This document shows, piece after piece, positions 61,097-64,000 of a stretch of DNA of 64,000 nucleotides. The notes beneath the pieces are model-generated. The model searched no databases and was not told the origin of the DNA. It saw nothing but the letters and a program-made list of their open reading frames with translations. The position numbers and the translations under genes were made by a program. The DNA is from Dyadobacter beijingensis DSM 21582. Lineage in GTDB: Bacteria; Bacteroidota; Bacteroidia; Cytophagales; Spirosomataceae. The stretch spans positions 372,001-436,000 of the forward strand of contig NZ_KB907788.1 of the NCBI RefSeq assembly GCF_000382205.1. Reading direction: 5' to 3'. The first letter of the stretch is position 1, and the number at the start of each line of letters is the position of its first letter.

Positions 61097-62197
61097 ATGA
61101 GTTACTATCATTATGAAGTAACTGATTTTCTGGAAGATCACTATTTCAAATCCTGGGTAACAGCACCTTGCCCGGAGTCCGAGGAATTTTGGAAGAATTT
61201 TTTGATCAGGCACCCGGAAAAAATGGAGCAGGTAGCCCAGGCGAAAGGCATTCTGCTGGGAATCAGCTCCGATATGGAGGCTGGCTTCCCGACGGACGGG
61301 CTGGTGGCGGATATGTTCGAAGAGATCATGGGGCGCAAGGACCGGCCGCGCCGCCGACAGATCGGCGGATTATGGCTGCGTCTTGGTGCCTCGCTGACGG
61401 CCGCGGCAGTGGTGCTGGCGGTGATCGGCTGGCTGCGGCAGCCCAACCGGCACGATAACCACGTGAGTTACCACGAACTGGTGTCGGCCGTGACGGAGCC
61501 GCTGATCGAAAAGGCGAACAATACGGGGAAGCCGATCCTGCTTACATTGCCGGACAAGAGCGCCATCCTGTTGCAGCCGAACAGCCATGTGAGCTATAAA
61601 AAGGATTTCATGGCCGATACGCTGCGCGAGGTGTATTTGTCGGGCCAGGCGTTTTTTACCGTTACCAAAAATCGCGAGAGGCCGTTTGTGGTGTATTCCA
61701 ATGAGCTGGTTACCAAAGTGTTGGGTACGAGTTTCATGGTGAAGGCATTCGAGGACGCGAGGCAGGTGGAAGTGTGTGTGAAAACGGGGAAGGTTTCCGT
61801 GTTCCCGCGTACGGACACGGAGGTGTGCGAGGGCATCCGTACGCCGCACCTGGCCGGAACCATTCTGACGCCCAACCAGAAAGTACTTTTTTCGAGGGAC
61901 CAGATACAGATACGCAAAGAACTCGTGGAGCAGCCCGAGATACTGGTGTCGGCGGTGTTACCAGCTCCGCTGCTGAAATTTCAGGATATGCCCGTATCGA
62001 AGGTGTTCAGCAACATCGAAGAGACTTACGGGATCGACATCGTATATGATAACCGTTCGTTCGAGCAATGCCTGCTGACCGCCTCTTTCACGAATGAAAA
62101 CCTCTATGAAAAAATGGAGCTGATCTGCAAGGGGATCGAAGCCGGTTTCGAGGTAGCCGATGGCCGGATCATCGTTTCGGGCCGTGGATGTGATTGA
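61097..62197 (+). CDS. FecR-type anti-sigma factor (second module)
   Basis: A 366-residue single-pass protein. Its cytoplasmic part opens with YHYEVTDFLEDHYFKSWV, and a membrane helix lies near residues 94-113 (LGASLTAAAVVLAVIGWL). The periplasmic FecR domain contains KANNTGKPILLTLPDKSAIL, LQPNSHVSYKKDF, REVYLSGQAFFTVTKNRERP and VTKVLGTSFMV, and the C-terminal region resembles an STN-like domain (MPVSKVFSNIEETYGIDIVY). It is shorter than the first FecR protein and lacks its repeat linker. It probably transduces the state of the SusC-like receptor 212 nt downstream to the sigma factor at 60400. Confidence 0.92.
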   Translation: MSYYHYEVTDFLEDHYFKSWVTAPCPESEEFWKNFLIRHPEKMEQVAQAKGILLGISSDMEAGFPTDGLVADMFEEIMGRKDRPRRRQIGGLWLRLGASLTAAAVVLAVIGWLRQPNRHDNHVSYHELVSAVTEPLIEKANNTGKPILLTLPDKSAILLQPNSHVSYKKDFMADTLREVYLSGQAFFTVTKNRERPFVVYSNELVTKVLGTSFMVKAFEDARQVEVCVKTGKVSVFPRTDTEVCEGIRTPHLAGTILTPNQKVLFSRDQIQIRKELVEQPEILVSAVLPAPLLKFQDMPVSKVFSNIEETYGIDIVYDNRSFEQCLLTASFTNENLYEKMELICKGIEAGFEVADGRIIVSGRGCD

Positions 62198-62291
62198 GAA
62201 CCAAAGATTTTACCAAAGCCTAATAAACCTAACTAACAACCCTAAACCCTGACTGCTTCTATGATTTAACCAAACTCCCCAAAAAAAGAAA

Positions 62292-62319
62292 GGTTGATGA
62301 TGTTGCACCATCACCAACC
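62292..62319 (+). promoter_or_regulatory. Leader stem-loop upstream of the SusC-like receptor gene
   Basis: GGTTGATGATG (62292-62302) and CATCACCAACC (62309-62319) pair over 11 positions with a single A-C mismatch after five pairs and a TTGCAC loop. It lies 90 nt before the receptor ATG and has no T-run. Same design as 10233-10260. Confidence 0.55.
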
Positions 62320-62409
62320 CGAAGTTCATCCCCAATTCGATGACATCCGTTACCAGCGGATGGAGGACTCGTTTTGCCCATTTTCCATGTTACAAAACTT
62401 AGTAAAGTT

Positions 62410-64000
62410 ATGAAAAAATTGTATCCTAACTATGCTTATTGGCAGATCCTTATGAGATTCAGTTGTATGCAACTCATCATTGCTGCACTCCTGACGACCG
62501 TGGCCATGGCCCGTGTGACCGAAGCGCAGGAGGTTCTGAATAACCGCGTTACGATCCAGATGCAAAATCAGGATGTCCGTAAAGTGTTGTCAGCGATTGA
62601 AGACCAGGTTAAAATAAAATTCCTTTACAGTTCGAGCCTGATCAAGGCGGAGCGCAAGGTAAGTGTGCATGTTCAGCAGGAACAGCTGGGCTCGGCATTG
62701 AAAACCATTCTGACCCCATTAAACCTTGACTTCGAGGTTTCAGGCAAACAAATCATCCTGAAAAGGGTGAAGCTGCCTGTCGAAAAACTGAACCCGCAAA
62801 GCTACAAATCGGCGACGGTGGACCGCTCCGTTTCCGGCGTGGTGACCGACGCGAACGGCTCTTTCCTGCCGGGGGTTTCGGTGGTGGTGAAAGGCACGTC
62901 GCGGGGGACCGGCACCGACGCGGAAGGTGTGTACAAAATTGATGCGCCGGACGGCGCTATTACGCTTACATTCAGCTTCGTGGGTTTCACTTCCAAAGAT
63001 GTGGACGTGCCGGCCGGCCAGAATGTAATGGATGTTACGCTCACGCAGGACGAAAAGCTGCTGAATGAAGTCGTGGTAGTGGGCTATGGTACGGCCAGCC
63101 GCAAGGACCTTACGGGCGCGGTGTCGATCGTGAAGGTATCCGAGCTGACCGAGCAGCCTAACTCCAACCTAAGCAACCAGCTGCAAGGCCGCGCCTCCGG
63201 TGTGACCGTGCTTACCTCGGGCCAGCCGGGCCAGGCGCCTCAGATCCGTATCCGCGGTATCAACTCGTTCGGTAACAACACGCCGCTGTTCGTCGTGGAT
63301 GGTGTCCCCACGCAGGATATCAACAACCTCAACCCCAACGACGTAGCCTCGATGCAGGTGTTGAAAGATGCCGGTTCGGCGTCCATTTACGGTTCGCGCG
63401 CATCCAACGGCGTTGTGATCATCACGACCAAACGCGGCCAGGGCAAGGTGAAAGTGAGCTATGACATGTTCTACGGTACGCAGACCGTTCCGAAAGGCAA
63501 TGTATACGACATTCTTTCGCCGCAAGGCATGGCGGACCTGAAATTCCTCGCCCTGAAAAACTCCGGCGCGACGATCAACGACCCGCAGTATGGTGCCGGC
63601 GAAACGCCCCTTCTGCCTGATTACATCGTACCGACAGGCGCGAAAGAAGGCAGCGTGGACCTTTCGAAATACTATGTGAACCCCAACTACACCGACAAAG
63701 CGGATATGGATTCGTTTTACCGGATCGTGAAGGCTAACAAGCAGGGTACCGACTGGTTCCACGAGGTGTTCAAGAATGCGCCGATCCAGAGCCACAACGT
63801 ATCGGTGAGCGGCGGCGGCGAACAGGGCAATTACCTGTTTTCGTTTAACTACTTCAACCAGCAGGGTAACCTGATGAACACCTACCTGAAACGCTACACC
63901 GTGCGGGCCAACAGCCAGTATAATGTCAGCAAGCACGTCCGCGTGGGTGAAAACATCGCATTGACCTTAGTGAACAACCCGCGTACCGGTATCCTCGAAG
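62410..64000 (+). CDS. SusC/RagA-type TonB-linked outer-membrane receptor, 5' part
   Basis: The frame is open from the ATG at 62410 to the window end, giving 530 residues of a protein usually about 1000-1150 long. The signal sequence starts MKKLYPNYAYWQILMRFSCM. An STN domain (RVTIQMQNQDVRKVLSAIED) precedes a carboxypeptidase-regulatory-like domain (SVSGVVTDANGSFLPGVSVV), then the SusC hallmark VVVVGYGTASRKDLTGAVSI, a plug (LQGRASGVTVLTSGQ, IRIRGINSFGNNTPLFVVDG) and the barrel start. A SusD gene is expected just past the window. It probably imports an oligosaccharide with SusD and signals through the FecR/sigma pair upstream. Confidence 0.95.
   Translation, partial: MKKLYPNYAYWQILMRFSCMQLIIAALLTTVAMARVTEAQEVLNNRVTIQMQNQDVRKVLSAIEDQVKIKFLYSSSLIKAERKVSVHVQQEQLGSALKTILTPLNLDFEVSGKQIILKRVKLPVEKLNPQSYKSATVDRSVSGVVTDANGSFLPGVSVVVKGTSRGTGTDAEGVYKIDAPDGAITLTFSFVGFTSKDVDVPAGQNVMDVTLTQDEKLLNEVVVVGYGTASRKDLTGAVSIVKVSELTEQPNSNLSNQLQGRASGVTVLTSGQPGQAPQIRIRGINSFGNNTPLFVVDGVPTQDINNLNPNDVASMQVLKDAGSASIYGSRASNGVVIITTKRGQGKVKVSYDMFYGTQTVPKGNVYDILSPQGMADLKFLALKNSGATINDPQYGAGETPLLPDYIVPTGAKEGSVDLSKYYVNPNYTDKADMDSFYRIVKANKQGTDWFHEVFKNAPIQSHNVSVSGGGEQGNYLFSFNYFNQQGNLMNTYLKRYTVRANSQYNVSKHVRVGENIALTLVNNPRTGILE

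Overview
The window looks like chromosomal DNA from a Bacteroidota bacterium, most probably Cytophagales/Spirosomaceae and Dyadobacter-like. This is inferred from family content, not from a database match. The signs are six proteins with type IX secretion (T9SS) C-terminal tails, two ECF sigma/FecR anti-sigma/TonB-receptor modules (the second leading into a SusC-type receptor), a hybrid two-component regulator, and promoters resembling the Bacteroidota consensus (TTG, about 19-21 nt, TAnnTTTG). The DNA is moderately G+C rich by eye. No rRNA, tRNA, transposase, phage gene or CRISPR array was seen.

Layout. 1-7.9 kb: the 3' end of a GH30-type glycosidase, two large T9SS-exported FG-GAP/VCBS repeat proteins, a polytopic membrane protein and a secreted DinB-like protein. 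8-17.3 kb: ECF sigma factor, FecR-type anti-sigma factor with an unusual 12-residue repeat linker, TonB-dependent receptor, a periplasmic PQQ-type sugar dehydrogenase fused to PKD and cytochrome c modules, and a Tat-exported sugar epimerase-like protein. 17.3-31 kb: GH29 alpha-L-fucosidase translationally coupled to an unknown exported protein, a lipoprotein, a Nudix hydrolase, a 1215-residue beta-helix T9SS protein divergent from a hybrid two-component regulator, then a DinB protein and an alpha/beta hydrolase.

30.5-35.8 kb, minus strand: a compact operon in the order major subunit, two-domain periplasmic chaperone-like protein, 929-residue outer-membrane usher-like barrel, and two further subunits. 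The order, overlaps, paralogous subunits and alternating hydrophobic C-terminal strands are those of a chaperone-usher pilus operon, although no individual protein is obviously a FimC/FimD homologue. This is the best candidate in the window for an undescribed system.

36-46.4 kb: a UPF0173 metal-dependent hydrolase; a minus-strand run comprising a dihaem P460-type cytochrome, a DUF1223 thioredoxin-like protein, a haem-less P460-like lipoprotein and a LytS/LytTR two-component pair; Ohr peroxidase; a LysR regulator divergent from an mdaB-ygiN-like quinone redox pair; two secreted proteins and an SRPBCC protein. 46.5-64 kb: an outer-membrane beta-barrel receptor, a hydrolase, a lipoprotein, two tandem 1429-residue T9SS proteins of exactly equal length, a single-domain response regulator, and a second sigma/FecR module leading into a SusC-like receptor cut by the window end.

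Several non-coding structures recur: stem-loops with the same A-C mismatch before both FecR-linked receptors, a family of G+C-rich intergenic repeats, an 8-nt tandem repeat just upstream of a start codon, and clear terminators.
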